Source of the DNA: Oerskovia enterophila
GTDB lineage: Bacteria; Actinomycetota; Actinomycetes; Actinomycetales; Cellulomonadaceae
NCBI RefSeq assembly: GCF_001692445.1
Contig: NZ_MAQA01000024.1
Span: 1-64,000, forward strand
Reading direction: 5' to 3'
Length of the DNA: 64,000 nt
A program made the translations under genes and the position numbers. A model generated the notes under the pieces. It had not been told where the DNA came from, made no database searches, and saw only the letters and a list, made by a program, of their open reading frames with translations. The number at the start of each line of letters is the position of its first letter. Position 1 is the stretch's first letter. Of this stretch, positions 1 to 10,563 are shown piece by piece.

Positions 1-2
1 GG

Positions 3-1646
3 GCCCCGGTCCCAGCGTGGGCCGCTGCCGCTGCAGCTCGTCTGGTCCCCGCCGCGGGAGGGGGCCAGGACGGGTCGCCGCCGGAACCGGATCGAGGCCG
101 CCCGGGGAACCCGAGCCCGCGACGTGGCGGCCGTGCGGGCACGGACACGCCCGGCACCGGCGTCTCCAGCAGCACCGTGGGTTCGGCGGGCTCGGCCGGT
201 GCGTCAGCGCCGGACGGGTCCGCACTGCCCTCCCGTGCCCGCCGGGTCCCGGTGCGTGCCCTGGTCGTCGCCGCCGTGGCCGTGGCCGTGGCGGGCACGG
301 GCGCGTCCTTCGTCGTCGGGGGTCTCTCCGACCGTCATCGGGCCGGACTCGTCGCGACCCAGCCGGGCGGTCTGTGGTCGGTCGCCCCCGATCCCGACGT
401 CGTCTGGCGGGCGCCGACCGACGGAGGGTGGCCCGCGGCCGTGGAGGGGCAGGTCGTGCTCGAGGCCGACGGCGCCCTGCAGGGCCTCGACGTCGCGACG
501 GGCGAGTCGCTGTGGTCGGCCTCGTTGCCCGCGGGCACGAGCGTGTGCGGCCCCGACCTGCTCGACCCGGGGAGCGTGGGATCCCCCCTCGTGTGCGTGA
601 CGGAGGTCGACCCGGCGCCGGCAGGGGAGCAGTCGGGCGCCGGGGACGGCCCGGTCGACGCCTCCGAGCCGTCGACCTCGCGCGCCACGTTCGTCGTGAC
701 CGTCCTCGACCCGGCAGGCCAGGTCGTGGGGACCCGTGTGCTCGCGGGGACGACCGACGCGGCCGCCCCCCTCGCCGACGGGCTCGTGGCGACGGCCCGA
801 CGGGACGGCGACCGTGCGGTCGTGAGCTGGGAGGAGGCCCTCGACGGGGCGCTCGTGCGGACGCGTGTCCTGCACGCGGCGGGCTATCCGGTCGACGCCG
901 TCGGCTCGACGACCCGGGAGGACGACCGGGACGCGGGGACGATCGCGCTCCACGGCCTGCGCGGGCTGCTCCACGTCCGGGCGCCGGACCTGCGCGAGAC
1001 CTTCGACGCGTCCGGAGAGTACGCGACCGGCTATGCGCGGCCCCGGTCCGTGCCCGGAGGCTGGGCCGCCGGCGGACCCCTGCCGGGCGACCTGCGCGTC
1101 CGGGCAGCGCTCGACCCCCGCTCGGGCCAGGTCGAGGAGGTGCACGTGCTCGACGCGGACGGCAGCGGGCGGTACGTCCTGCCGGGCGAGCCGTTCGTCC
1201 CGGCGGTGACCGACGGGACGGTGCCGCACGTCCTGGTCGTCCGGTCACCCGGGTTCACGGGGTACGACGCGCTCTCGGGGCGCCGCCTGTGGCACCGGGA
1301 GGAGTGGCCAGAGATGATCTGGCTCCAGACCGACGACGTCCTGGTCGTCGAGTCGGGCTCCCGGCTGATCGCGATCGAGACCCGCACGGGTCGAGACCTC
1401 TGGCGGCGCTGGCTGCCGAGCGAGGTCCACCGGGCCTTCACCGACGGCGACTCCCTGCTCCTGACGAGCACGATCACGGGACGTCGGGACGACCCGGACG
1501 TGGGGACGTCCGAGCTCGTCTCGCTCAACCTGTTCGACGGCGGTCTCGAGTGGCGAGACGTCCTGGATCCCACGTACCGAGAAGTCGTCTCGGCGCAGGG
1601 ACAGCTCTTCGCGGTCACGGACACGGAAGTGGTCCGGATCGGTTGA
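3..1646 (+). CDS. PQQ-binding-like beta-propeller membrane protein (5' partial)
   Basis: The C-terminal part resembles the BamB/PQQ-repeat propeller family, with recurring blades ending in a Gly-x-x-Leu-Trp pattern (DVATGESLW, DALSGRRLWH, ETRTGRDLWRRW). A single membrane segment rich in Val and Ala follows a basic stretch near the start, so the propeller is probably exported and membrane-anchored. The frame is open to the window edge with no stop, so the true start may lie upstream; the first start that keeps the anchor is a GTG at 177 (489 aa). The role is not evident; in actinobacteria such proteins are usually uncharacterised extracytoplasmic scaffolds. Family confidence is fair, function unknown. 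Confidence 0.75.
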   Translation, partial: APVPAWAAAAAARLVPAAGGGQDGSPPEPDRGRPGNPSPRRGGRAGTDTPGTGVSSSTVGSAGSAGASAPDGSALPSRARRVPVRALVVAAVAVAVAGTGASFVVGGLSDRHRAGLVATQPGGLWSVAPDPDVVWRAPTDGGWPAAVEGQVVLEADGALQGLDVATGESLWSASLPAGTSVCGPDLLDPGSVGSPLVCVTEVDPAPAGEQSGAGDGPVDASEPSTSRATFVVTVLDPAGQVVGTRVLAGTTDAAAPLADGLVATARRDGDRAVVSWEEALDGALVRTRVLHAAGYPVDAVGSTTREDDRDAGTIALHGLRGLLHVRAPDLRETFDASGEYATGYARPRSVPGGWAAGGPLPGDLRVRAALDPRSGQVEEVHVLDADGSGRYVLPGEPFVPAVTDGTVPHVLVVRSPGFTGYDALSGRRLWHREEWPEMIWLQTDDVLVVESGSRLIAIETRTGRDLWRRWLPSEVHRAFTDGDSLLLTSTITGRRDDPDVGTSELVSLNLFDGGLEWRDVLDPTYREVVSAQGQLFAVTDTEVVRIG

Positions 1647-1777
1647 GGGGTCGGCCGGTCTCCTGGTGGGAGACTTGAGCCATCGGTGATCAACCGGTAG
1701 AAACTGACGGGGCCGTCATGGCCTGAATCCGGTGCTCGACCGATCCCGAGGCCGGGGCGACCTGTAGGGAGAGCACG

Positions 1778-3979
1778 ATGACCAACGAGACCGACCCGGG
1801 GCCCGGCCCCGATCAGCAGGAACCGACCGGGGGGACCGGGCCGCTCGCCCGGGCCACGGCTCGGACGTCCGACGAGTCGGCTCCCGGCAGCGCCCCGGCG
1901 TCGTCGGCGGACCCTGCGGCCACGTCGTCCGCCAAGCCGTCCGAGCAGCCCGAGGAGAAGGCGTCCGCGCCGGCCACCACGTCACCTTCCGCGCCGGCGA
2001 ACCCCTTCGCCGGGATCCCGGTGAGCGACTACGTGCGCGACGGCGTCGCGGCGCTCCTGCTGTTCGTCTCGTTGACCATGCCGTGGGACTTCGCGAACCG
2101 GGCCTCGGACAAGGTCGAGGTCATCCTCGTCTCGGTCCTCTCCCTGCTCTCGCTCGCCCTGCCGTACCTGGCGCGGACGGGGGTCCTGCCTACGACGTGG
2201 ACGGTGCACACGACCCGCAGGGTCCGGCTCCTGGCGAACGCGCCCTACGGGCTGCTGGTCGCCGTCTACGTCGTCCTGGACCTGGTGAACGGCACGGCCG
2301 GCAACGGGTGGGGCGGACTCGGCACAGGTCTCGCGCTCGGTCTCGCCGGGGCCGTGCTGGCCGCGCAGCCGCGCCAGGCGGAGCTCGGCCCGGTCGACCA
2401 GGACCGGGCCGTGTCCCAGACCTGGGTCAAGGTCCTGATCGGGATCGGCGCGCTCGCGGTCGTGGGTGCGGTCGTCGCGTTCGTGTTCAGCCTGACGCTC
2501 GGCCTCGGCGTCGTCGGGATCTTCGCGCGTCTGGTCGTCGCCGCGCTCGCGGTCGGGCTCGTCGGGCTGCCCGTGTGGGGGATCCTGCGCAAGCAGGAGT
2601 CCTGGCGCCTGGTGCTCGTCGGCCTCGGGATCGCGCTCGTGGTGCTCTACGTCCTCAACACGGGCAGCTTCCTCGTGAGCTACGAGAGCCTGCGCGGCGG
2701 CCAGTTCGGTCTGCTGCTGATCCCGGCGGCCGCAGCGGTCGCCGCCTCGCCCGCGGTCGCCCGCAGCACGGCGTCCGCGTCCCCCGTCGCGACGTGGGTC
2801 GCCGTGGCGGTCGACACCCTGGACCTGGTCCTCGTCGTCGCGGCGGTGCTGACGCTCCAGGCGATCCTGTGGCTCGCCGCCGGGCTGAGCGGGGTCGTCG
2901 TGATCCTCGCGCTCGTGCTCGGCCTCCTCATGGTGGGCGTGAGCCTCGTCGCTCGTCGTGCTCTCGCCCGGGACGCCGTGTCGGGCAGGACGCTCGCGCT
3001 GGGCGGCGCGGGAGTCGTGGCGGTCCTCGGCATCGTGCTCCTCATCGTCGTCGCGAACCAGTCCGGCCTGGGGATCGGTGTCGGGACCGACCTGCTGCTG
3101 CTGGCCTTCGGCCTGCCTGCCATCACGGCGTTCGCGCTCACGGTGCCCGCGGAGGTCCGCACGCACTTCGCCGAGAACCGTCCGACGTCCGTCGTCGGGG
3201 CCGACGCGGCACCGAGCGCCTACGTGTGGCAGCCGCCCGCGCCTCGCCCCGTGCGCCCCCAGCCCGCCCAGGAGCCTGTCGCCGGGCCGTACGGCAGCGG
3301 GAGCTACGCGACCGGTCCTGACGGCTACGGTCCGGCCGCGGGCGCCCGCGAGCAGGACCCGGCGGCCCCCGTGTCGCGACCGACCTCGGCGCAGCCCGGC
3401 GCGCGGGCGCCCTACCAGCCGAGCCCTCAGCCGTACAGCCCGGCCCCGGCTCAGCAGCCGGCTCAGCAGCCGGCCCAGCCGGTCGCGCAGGAGCCGCACC
3501 GTCCGGCGCAGCCGGCACAGCAGCCCACGCAGCCGGTCGCGCAGGAGCAGTACCGTCCTGCGCAGCCGAGCCAGCAGCCGTACAGTCCGGCCCAGCCCCA
3601 GCAGCAGCCTGCGCGCCCGGTCGAGCAGTACCAGCCGACCCAGGTGCTGCCTGCACAGGGCGTCCAGTCCGCGCGCCCCGTGCAGCCGGCCGTCCAGGAG
3701 CGCTCTGGCTACGCGGCCCGTCCGGGCTACGCGGCCCAGGCGGCCGGGGAGACCGCGGTCCTGCCGGCCTACCAGGACCCGCAGCCGGTCGGCTTCAGCG
3801 CGGCGCAGGCGCTCGACCCGTCGACGCCGCTCGAGGTCCTCGCGCAGATCGTCCAGGAGGCGCCGCACCTGCGGCCCCAGGTCGCGGCGAACCCGTCGAC
3901 GTACCCGGCGCTGCTCGAGTGGCTCGGCAACCTCGGGGACCCCGCGGTCGACGCCGCGCTGCGCTCGCGCGGACGCTGA
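1778..3979 (+). CDS. Polytopic membrane protein with Pro/Gln-rich region and C-terminal leucine-rich-variant domain
   Basis: 733 aa. After a Pro/Ser/Ala-rich N-terminus (about 1-75) come roughly ten hydrophobic segments (about 80-470), then a low-complexity Pro/Gln/Ala region (about 490-670) with repeated QPAQ and QPYSPA units. The last 55 residues (from DPSTPLEVLAQI) look like a variant leucine-rich-repeat helical module found at the end of many actinobacterial proteins. The ATG follows GTAGGGAGAGCACG, a good ribosome-binding site. It is followed by a hairpin terminator. Function is unknown; the architecture suggests a membrane sensor or scaffold, which is inference. Confidence 0.8.
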   Translation: MTNETDPGPGPDQQEPTGGTGPLARATARTSDESAPGSAPASSADPAATSSAKPSEQPEEKASAPATTSPSAPANPFAGIPVSDYVRDGVAALLLFVSLTMPWDFANRASDKVEVILVSVLSLLSLALPYLARTGVLPTTWTVHTTRRVRLLANAPYGLLVAVYVVLDLVNGTAGNGWGGLGTGLALGLAGAVLAAQPRQAELGPVDQDRAVSQTWVKVLIGIGALAVVGAVVAFVFSLTLGLGVVGIFARLVVAALAVGLVGLPVWGILRKQESWRLVLVGLGIALVVLYVLNTGSFLVSYESLRGGQFGLLLIPAAAAVAASPAVARSTASASPVATWVAVAVDTLDLVLVVAAVLTLQAILWLAAGLSGVVVILALVLGLLMVGVSLVARRALARDAVSGRTLALGGAGVVAVLGIVLLIVVANQSGLGIGVGTDLLLLAFGLPAITAFALTVPAEVRTHFAENRPTSVVGADAAPSAYVWQPPAPRPVRPQPAQEPVAGPYGSGSYATGPDGYGPAAGAREQDPAAPVSRPTSAQPGARAPYQPSPQPYSPAPAQQPAQQPAQPVAQEPHRPAQPAQQPTQPVAQEQYRPAQPSQQPYSPAQPQQQPARPVEQYQPTQVLPAQGVQSARPVQPAVQERSGYAARPGYAAQAAGETAVLPAYQDPQPVGFSAAQALDPSTPLEVLAQIVQEAPHLRPQVAANPSTYPALLEWLGNLGDPAVDAALRSRGR

Positions 3980-3994
3980 CCCCGGCGACTCGCT

Positions 3995-4074
3995 GAGGCG
4001 GGCCCGACGACGTCGCTCCGGTGGCGTCGTCGGCTCACCTCGCCCCGCCCGGAGGCGGGCCCGACGACGTCGCT
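3995..4074 (+). repeat. Two 23-bp direct repeats
   Basis: The 23-base segment at 3995-4017 recurs exactly at 4052-4074. The second copy also forms the left arm of the terminator-like hairpin that follows. This looks like duplication of a terminator arm in the intergenic region. Confidence 0.7.
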
Positions 4075-4098
4075 CACGCGACGCGTCGGGCCCGCCTC
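4052..4098 (+). terminator. Hairpin terminator after the membrane protein gene
   Basis: A 15-bp perfect inverted repeat (4052-4066 with 4084-4098, core GGCGGGCCCGACG) encloses a 17-base loop. There is no U-run, as is common in high-GC actinobacteria. It separates the upstream membrane protein gene from the leuA leader. Confidence 0.6.
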
Positions 4099-4146
4099 TC
4101 GCATGTCATCCTGCGGGACGTCCCTGAGCATGGCCCCGGACGGGGG

Positions 4147-4152
4147 TATGGT
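4147..4152 (+). promoter_or_regulatory. -10 box TATGGT of the leuA leader transcript
   Basis: TATGGT lies exactly 6 bases before the GTG of the leader peptide, so transcription would start at or next to that codon. This makes the leader peptide leaderless, the layout seen at several other genes in this window. Confidence 0.5.
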
Positions 4153-4158
4153 GACAAC

Positions 4159-4190
4159 GTGCACCTGACGCAGCTGCTCCTCCTTCGTTG

Positions 4191-4209
<19 letters not shown>
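4159..4209 (+). CDS. leuL: leuA leader peptide (Leu-rich, 16 aa)
   Basis: A GTG-initiated 16-residue ORF, MHLTQLLLLRCRDEAL, with four consecutive leucine codons (CTG CTC CTC CTT) and two more Leu codons. It ends 66 bases before leuA and its end overlaps the left arm of a strong stem-loop. A short Leu-rich ORF before the first leucine-pathway gene is the signature of control by leucyl-tRNA availability. In actinobacteria leuA leaders are known to carry such peptides with a conserved pseudoknot (LEU element). The peptide and codon run are directly visible; the mechanism is inferred from the family. Confidence 0.75.
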
Positions 4210-6054
<1,845 letters not shown>

Positions 6055-6073
6055 TCTGGCAGCCTGCCGGCCT

Positions 6074-6138
6074 CCCGTGGGTGCGGAGCTCGTGCGCGAC
6101 ACGCCTGGCGCGGCGCGCACGAGCTCCGCACCCACGGG
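6074..6138 (+). terminator. 25-bp perfect inverted repeat after leuA
   Basis: A flawless 25-bp stem (6074-6098 with 6114-6138, core GTGCGGAGCTCGTGCGCG) has a 15-base loop. It begins 20 bases after the leuA stop and lies before recO, so it probably terminates leuA transcription. Its length and perfection exceed what a terminator needs, so a dispersed genomic palindrome is an alternative. Confidence 0.65.
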
Positions 6139-6225
6139 CACGGGCCCGTGAGGGACCTGTGTGGATGGGCCCACGAGGCGGTGCGCGTGCACCGGGACGT
6201 GGGTGGCATGGCGGACAATAGGGGA

Positions 6226-6990
6226 GTGGTCCTCTACCGAGACGAAGCGATCGTGCTCCGCACCCAGAAGCTGGGCGAAGCCGACCGCATCGTCACCCTG
6301 CTGACGCGGGAGAACGGCAAGGTCCGGGCCGTGGGCAAGGGGGTGCGGCGCACGTCGTCGCGCTTCGGAGCACGGCTCGAGCCCTTCATGTTCGTCGACG
6401 TGCAGCTCCACGTGGGGCGCAGCCTCGACGTCGTGACCCAGGCGGAGACCGTGGGTCCCTACGCCCGGGCGATCTGCGAGGACTACGGCCTCTACACCGC
6501 GGGGACCGCGATGCTGGAGACGGCCGACCGCCTGGTCGAGGCCGAGAAGGAGCCCGCGGTGCAGCAGTTCTGGCTGCTCGCGGGGGCCGTCCGCTCTCTC
6601 GCGGTCAACGCCCACGCCCCCGGCCTGGTCCTGGACTCCTACCTGCTGCGCGCCTTCGCGGTCGCGGGGTGGGCGCCCAGCTTCACGGACTGCTCGCGCT
6701 GCGGCGAGCCCGGGCCGCACCGCTCGTTCGCGGTGGCGCTCGGCGGAGCGGTGTGCGGTCGCTGCCGGCCCCCGGGGTCCACAGCTCCCGCTCCCGAGAC
6801 CTTCTCGCTGCTCGCCGCGCTGCTCGCGGGCGAGTGGGACGTGGCGGACGCGTCCGACGCGCGCCACCGCAAGGAAGCCAGCGGCCTCGTGGCCGCCTAC
6901 AGCCAATATCACCTGGAGAGAACGTTGCGATCACTGCGGATGGTGGAACGAGACGGAGCGGTCACTCCGCGGGCCGGAGGAGAGGCCTGA
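6226..6990 (+). CDS. recO: DNA repair protein RecO
   Basis: RecF-pathway mediator that helps load RecA on SSB-coated gaps and anneals single strands. The N-terminal OB-fold begins with the family hallmark [20 protein letters not shown] zinc-binding cluster (C-x2-C ... C-x2-C, in [11 protein letters not shown] and VCGRCRPP) sits about residues 155-185. The GTG at 6226 matches the usual start (VLYRDEA); a GACAAT box lies a few bases upstream, suggesting a leaderless mRNA. An in-frame ATG at 6208 is the alternative. Its stop overlaps the uppS start by one base (TGATG), so the two are probably co-translated. Confidence 0.93.
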   Translation: MVLYRDEAIVLRTQKLGEADRIVTLLTRENGKVRAVGKGVRRTSSRFGARLEPFMFVDVQLHVGRSLDVVTQAETVGPYARAICEDYGLYTAGTAMLETADRLVEAEKEPAVQQFWLLAGAVRSLAVNAHAPGLVLDSYLLRAFAVAGWAPSFTDCSRCGEPGPHRSFAVALGGAVCGRCRPPGSTAPAPETFSLLAALLAGEWDVADASDARHRKEASGLVAAYSQYHLERTLRSLRMVERDGAVTPRAGGEA

Positions 6991-7778
6991 TGGCCCGACC
7001 GATCCAGCCGCCCCCGCCTCATCCGTCGGGGGCCGTCGCGCCCAGGATCCCGGCGCGGTTCGTGCCCAACCACGTGGCGATCGTCATGGACGGCAACGGC
7101 CGGTGGGCCAACGAGCGCGGGCTGCCGCGCACGGAAGGGCACAAGGCCGGCGAGGCCGCGTTGCTCGACGTCGTGGCGGGCGCGATCGAGATCGGCGTCA
7201 AGCACGTCTCGGCCTACGCGTTCTCGACCGAGAACTGGAAGCGCTCACCCGAGGAGGTGCGCTTCCTCATGCAGTTCAACCGCGACGTGATCCGTCGTCG
7301 GCGCGACGAGATGAGCAGCTGGGGCGTGCGGATGCGCTGGGCGGGTCGCCGCCCGCGCCTGTGGGGCTCGGTCATCAAGGAGCTCGAGGACGCCGAGCGG
7401 CTCACCGCGGGCAACGACACCTGCACCCTGACGATGTGCGTGAACTACGGCGGCCGCGCCGAGATCGCGGACGCGGCGCAGGCGATCGCGCAGGAGGTCG
7501 CGGCCGGTCGGCTGGACCCCAAGAAGGTCACCGAGAAGACCGTCGCCAAGTACCTCGACGAGCCGGACCTGCCGGACGTGGACCTGTTCCTGCGGTCCTC
7601 GGGCGAGCAGCGCACGTCCAACTTCATGATCTGGCAGGCCGCGTACGCGGAGATGGTCTTCCTGCCCGAGCACTGGCCGGACGTGGACCGACGCAGCCTG
7701 TGGCGCGCGGTCGAGGAGTACGCGAGCCGTGACCGGCGCTACGGCGGGGCGATCGACAAGTCGGCCGACCTCCCCTGA
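6990..7778 (+). CDS. uppS: Isoprenyl (undecaprenyl) diphosphate synthase
   Basis: cis-Prenyltransferase that elongates farnesyl diphosphate with isopentenyl diphosphate to the C55 or C50 carrier lipid for peptidoglycan and glycan export. 262 aa. The catalytic aspartate and phosphate-binding motif are seen in [10 protein letters not shown] (D34), followed by the conserved [13 protein letters not shown], and the C-terminal [11 protein letters not shown] and WPD blocks. Translationally coupled to recO (one-base overlap). A strong hairpin terminator follows at 7796. Confidence 0.96.
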   Translation: MARPIQPPPPHPSGAVAPRIPARFVPNHVAIVMDGNGRWANERGLPRTEGHKAGEAALLDVVAGAIEIGVKHVSAYAFSTENWKRSPEEVRFLMQFNRDVIRRRRDEMSSWGVRMRWAGRRPRLWGSVIKELEDAERLTAGNDTCTLTMCVNYGGRAEIADAAQAIAQEVAAGRLDPKKVTEKTVAKYLDEPDLPDVDLFLRSSGEQRTSNFMIWQAAYAEMVFLPEHWPDVDRRSLWRAVEEYASRDRRYGGAIDKSADLP

Positions 7779-7795
7779 GGCCTGGGTCGAGGTCT

Positions 7796-7833
7796 CCCGT
7801 CGGGGGGAGGGGTCCGACCCTCCCCCCGACGGG
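7796..7833 (+). terminator. Hairpin terminator after uppS
   Basis: A 16-bp perfect stem (CCCGTCGGGGGGAGGG at 7796-7811 and its complement at 7818-7833) with a 6-base loop ends the recO-uppS transcript. Confidence 0.75.
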
Positions 7834-7896
7834 TCCCTCCCGCACGGCGGGGGCGTCGTCCTGCGCGTGTCGGTGCCCTTCGCTAGCCTGCCCGGT

Positions 7897-8274
7897 ATGA
7901 CTCTTTCGATCGGCATGGTCACGGTGGACTCGACCGACCCTCGCCCGTTGGCGCAGTGGTGGGCACGGCAGACGGGCGGTCGCCTCGTCGACGAGGCGGA
8001 CGGCTGGTTCCTCGAGGTCGTGCCTGCGGGCGACGGCCAGGGGCCCGTGCTCGGATTCCAGAAGGTCGACGACCCGACGCCCGGCAAGAACAAGATCCAC
8101 CTGGACCTGTCCGCGCCGGACCGGGCGGCCGAGGTCGAGCGCCTCGTCGCCGACGGTGCGGGCCTCGTGGCAGAGCACACGATCCCGGGCTACCGGTGGT
8201 CGGTGCTGACCGACCCGCAGGGCAACCAGTTCTGCCTGGGCGAGCCCGACGAGACGGCTACCGAGATCTCCTGA
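7897..8274 (+). CDS. VOC family (glyoxalase-like) protein
   Basis: 125 aa, a single glyoxalase/dioxygenase-fold unit pair. Typical features are the start MTLSIGMVTVDSTDP, the central KIHLDLSAPD strand and the terminal DPQGNQFCLGEP. Related small actinobacterial proteins are annotated as glyoxalase-like domain proteins with no known substrate. A TAGCCT -10 box ends 7 bases before the ATG, so the mRNA is probably leaderless. It is transcribed on its own, convergent with the DedA gene. Confidence 0.85.
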   Translation: MTLSIGMVTVDSTDPRPLAQWWARQTGGRLVDEADGWFLEVVPAGDGQGPVLGFQKVDDPTPGKNKIHLDLSAPDRAAEVERLVADGAGLVAEHTIPGYRWSVLTDPQGNQFCLGEPDETATEIS

Positions 8275-8438
8275 CGGCGGGGGCGTGACCGTCGGCCGCG
8301 TCGTGGCGGGTGGTCGCGTACGCAGCGGACGGCGGACGGTCACGTACCTCGCGGACGACCGACGAGGCCGCGTCCGAGGACACGGCCGAACCGGCCGCCG
8401 ACGCGCTGTCCCCGGGGAGCGGTCGCGCCGGTACCTCG

Positions 8439-9251
8439 TCAGTCGCGCGGGCGGTGGGCCTGCGAGGGCGTCGAGTCCGGACCGCGCGTGCCACGCGCGT
8501 GGTCCTGCGGGTCGTCCTGTGCGTCGAGCAGCAGGTCCGCCACGTCGCCGAACGGGTTGGCACCGGCCGGCCGCGAACGCGCCGCCCCGTCCGCCCCTGG
8601 CTGGTCGTCCGTCGCGATGGCGTCGCCCTCGGGCGAGCCGCTCGTCCCGTCCGCGGCGTCCGACGCGAGGGCGCGGGCGCGGCGACGGCGCCGCGAGGCG
8701 ACGACGATCCACGCCACGAGCCCGACGACGAGGAGCACGATCACGGCCAGCCCGACGGGGCTGCGAGCCGCGAGCAGCACGGCCGTGTTGAACGCCGCGA
8801 TCCCGATCGTCGTCCAGATCGCGGCCCAGATGGCGCAGCCGGGCAGCAGCGCCGCGAGGTAGCGCGAGAACTTCATGCGCGTGTAGCCGGCCGTCAGGTT
8901 GATGACGGTCTGCACGCCCACGGTGAAGAAGGACAGCGTGACGGCGATGGGTCCCCACGTGTTGATCGTCGAGATCGCTCGCTGGGCGCGCTCGCTCTCG
9001 AGCCGTCGCGACCACGACGTGTTGACCGTGCCCCGGGCCACACCGCGACCGGCCCAGTAGGTCGCCTGAGCGCGGACGAACACGATCGCGAACGCTGCGG
9101 CGTAGATGATCCAGTACGGCACGCCGTCGATCGAGAAGATCCCGGACGACTCGTCACCGGCCGCCGAGACGACCGAGGTGACGGGGCCTGAGGAGGCGAG
9201 CGACGCCGTCGGGACGGAGAGCGCGCCCGCGAGCGCGGACACCGCGCTCAT
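8439..9251 (-). CDS. DedA family membrane protein (VTT domain)
   Basis: 270 aa with about five hydrophobic segments. The VTT/SNARE-associated signature is visible in WGPIAVTLSFFTVGVQ and the following NLTAGYTRMKFSRYL with its conserved Gly and Arg. DedA proteins are half-transporters or lipid scramblases implicated in undecaprenyl-phosphate and phosphatidylethanolamine handling and membrane homeostasis; the specific role here is not determined. The C-terminal 90 residues are charged and disordered. The gene starts at ATG 9251, overlapping the zur stop by four bases (ATGA), so it is the last gene of the zinc operon by layout. Confidence 0.85.
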   Translation of the reverse strand: MSAVSALAGALSVPTASLASSGPVTSVVSAAGDESSGIFSIDGVPYWIIYAAAFAIVFVRAQATYWAGRGVARGTVNTSWSRRLESERAQRAISTINTWGPIAVTLSFFTVGVQTVINLTAGYTRMKFSRYLAALLPGCAIWAAIWTTIGIAAFNTAVLLAARSPVGLAVIVLLVVGLVAWIVVASRRRRRARALASDAADGTSGSPEGDAIATDDQPGADGAARSRPAGANPFGDVADLLLDAQDDPQDHARGTRGPDSTPSQAHRPRD

Positions 9252-9643
9252 GCGTCCTGCTTCGCCCGGCACGCCGCGCAGGTACCGAAGAGCTCGATCG
9301 TGTGCTGGATGTCCGTGAAGCCGTGGGCCGCGCCGACCTGCGAGGCCCAGGTCTCGACGGTCGGGCCGTCGATCTCGACCGCCGTGCCGCACGCGCGGCA
9401 CACCAGGTGGTGGTGGTGCTCGCTGCGCTCGCACTTGCGGTACAGGCTCTCGCCGTCCTCGGTGCGCAGGACGTCGACGTGCCCGCCCTCCGCCAGGGTC
9501 TGCAGGGTGCGGTAGACCGTCGCCAGACCCACCGCATCGCCGCGGGCGCGCAGCAGCTCGTGGAGCTGTTGCGCGCTGCGGAAGTCGGGCAGGTCCTCGA
9601 GAGCCTCGGAGACCGCCGCCCGCTGCCGGGTCATGCGCTGCAT
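9248..9643 (-). CDS. zur: Fur-family zinc uptake regulator
   Basis: 131 aa winged-helix repressor of the Fur family. It shows the recognition helix VGLATVYRTLQTLAEGG, the His cluster EHHHHLVCRACG and two CxxC pairs (C82/C85 and C122/C125) that hold the structural zinc. Its position after znuBCA indicates Zur rather than iron Fur. It would repress the znu genes when zinc is sufficient. Its start overlaps the znuB end by 13 bases and GGAAGG lies 9 bases upstream. Confidence 0.92.
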   Translation of the reverse strand: MQRMTRQRAAVSEALEDLPDFRSAQQLHELLRARGDAVGLATVYRTLQTLAEGGHVDVLRTEDGESLYRKCERSEHHHHLVCRACGTAVEIDGPTVETWASQVGAAHGFTDIQHTIELFGTCAACRAKQDA

Positions 9644-10563
9644 CGCTCGCCACCTTCCACGTGGACGTCGTCGGGGATGTCGGGGTGCGGGTCGTGCGAC
9701 GTGCGAGGCCTGCGCCGCACGAGCACGGGCCGCAGGATCGCCACGACCGCGTAGAGGGCGATCGCCAGGACGACGATCGTGGCCCCCGGGGACAGAGTCT
9801 GCCAGTACGTGACGGAGAGCCCGACCACGCAGACCACGACGCCGATGACCATGGCCAGCGCCATGGTCCGCCGGAACGAGATGGTCACGAGCTGGGCGAT
9901 CGCGACGGGCACGATCATGAGCGCGCTGACGAGCAGCAGACCCACGACGCGCATGGCCACGGTCACGGTCAGAGCCGCGATGACCGCGATCGCGATGTTG
10001 AGCGCCCGGACGGGCAGGCCCGACGCGCGCGAGAACTCCTCGTCGTAGCTCACCGCGAACAGGGCCGCCCGCAGGCCCATGCCGACCGCGAGGATGAGCA
10101 CGCCCAGGAACAGCGTGAGCCACAGGTCGGTGGGCGAGACGCTCGAGATCGAGCCGAACAGGTACTGCATGAGGTTGCCCGAGCTGCCGCCGGCGACCCC
10201 GATGAGCAGCACGCCGCCCGCGATCCCGCCGTAGAACATCAGGGCCAGGGCGACGTCTCCGCTCGTGCGCCCGCGCTCGCGCACGAGCTCGATGATCACC
10301 GAGCCGATCACGGCCGCGACCACGGCGCCGGGGATCGCGAGCGCGTCGTTGGGGACCACACCCATGGCGCCGCCCACCAGCCAGCCGAGCGCGACACCGG
10401 TCAGGGCGACGTGCCCGATCCCGTCGCCGAGCAGCGACAGCTTGCGCTGCACGAGGTAGGTCCCCATGACGGGTGCGGTGACCCCCACGAGCACGGCCGC
10501 GATCAGGGCGCGCTGCATGAAGGGGTCGGAGAGCATCCCGACGAGCTCGTCCAGGGCGTTCAC
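9631..10563 (-). CDS. znuB: Zinc ABC transporter permease
   Basis: 310 aa membrane subunit of the ZnuABC/MntABC type (ABC-3 family) with about eight to nine hydrophobic segments. Family features are the cytoplasmic coupling region around FAVSYDEEFSRASGLPV and the conserved LGDGIGHVALTGVALG. It uses a GTG start that overlaps the ATPase stop (GTGA). It imports Zn(II) delivered by the lipoprotein ZnuA, powered by ZnuC. The C-terminus is basic (RRRPRTSHDPHP). Confidence 0.93.
   Translation of the reverse strand: MNALDELVGMLSDPFMQRALIAAVLVGVTAPVMGTYLVQRKLSLLGDGIGHVALTGVALGWLVGGAMGVVPNDALAIPGAVVAAVIGSVIIELVRERGRTSGDVALALMFYGGIAGGVLLIGVAGGSSGNLMQYLFGSISSVSPTDLWLTLFLGVLILAVGMGLRAALFAVSYDEEFSRASGLPVRALNIAIAVIAALTVTVAMRVVGLLLVSALMIVPVAIAQLVTISFRRTMALAMVIGVVVCVVGLSVTYWQTLSPGATIVVLAIALYAVVAILRPVLVRRRPRTSHDPHPDIPDDVHVEGGERCSA

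Noticed and set aside
1982-3868. Minus-strand 628-codon frame opposite the membrane protein
   Set aside because: Shadow of the hydrophobic gene; charged, Arg/Asp-rich low-complexity translation.
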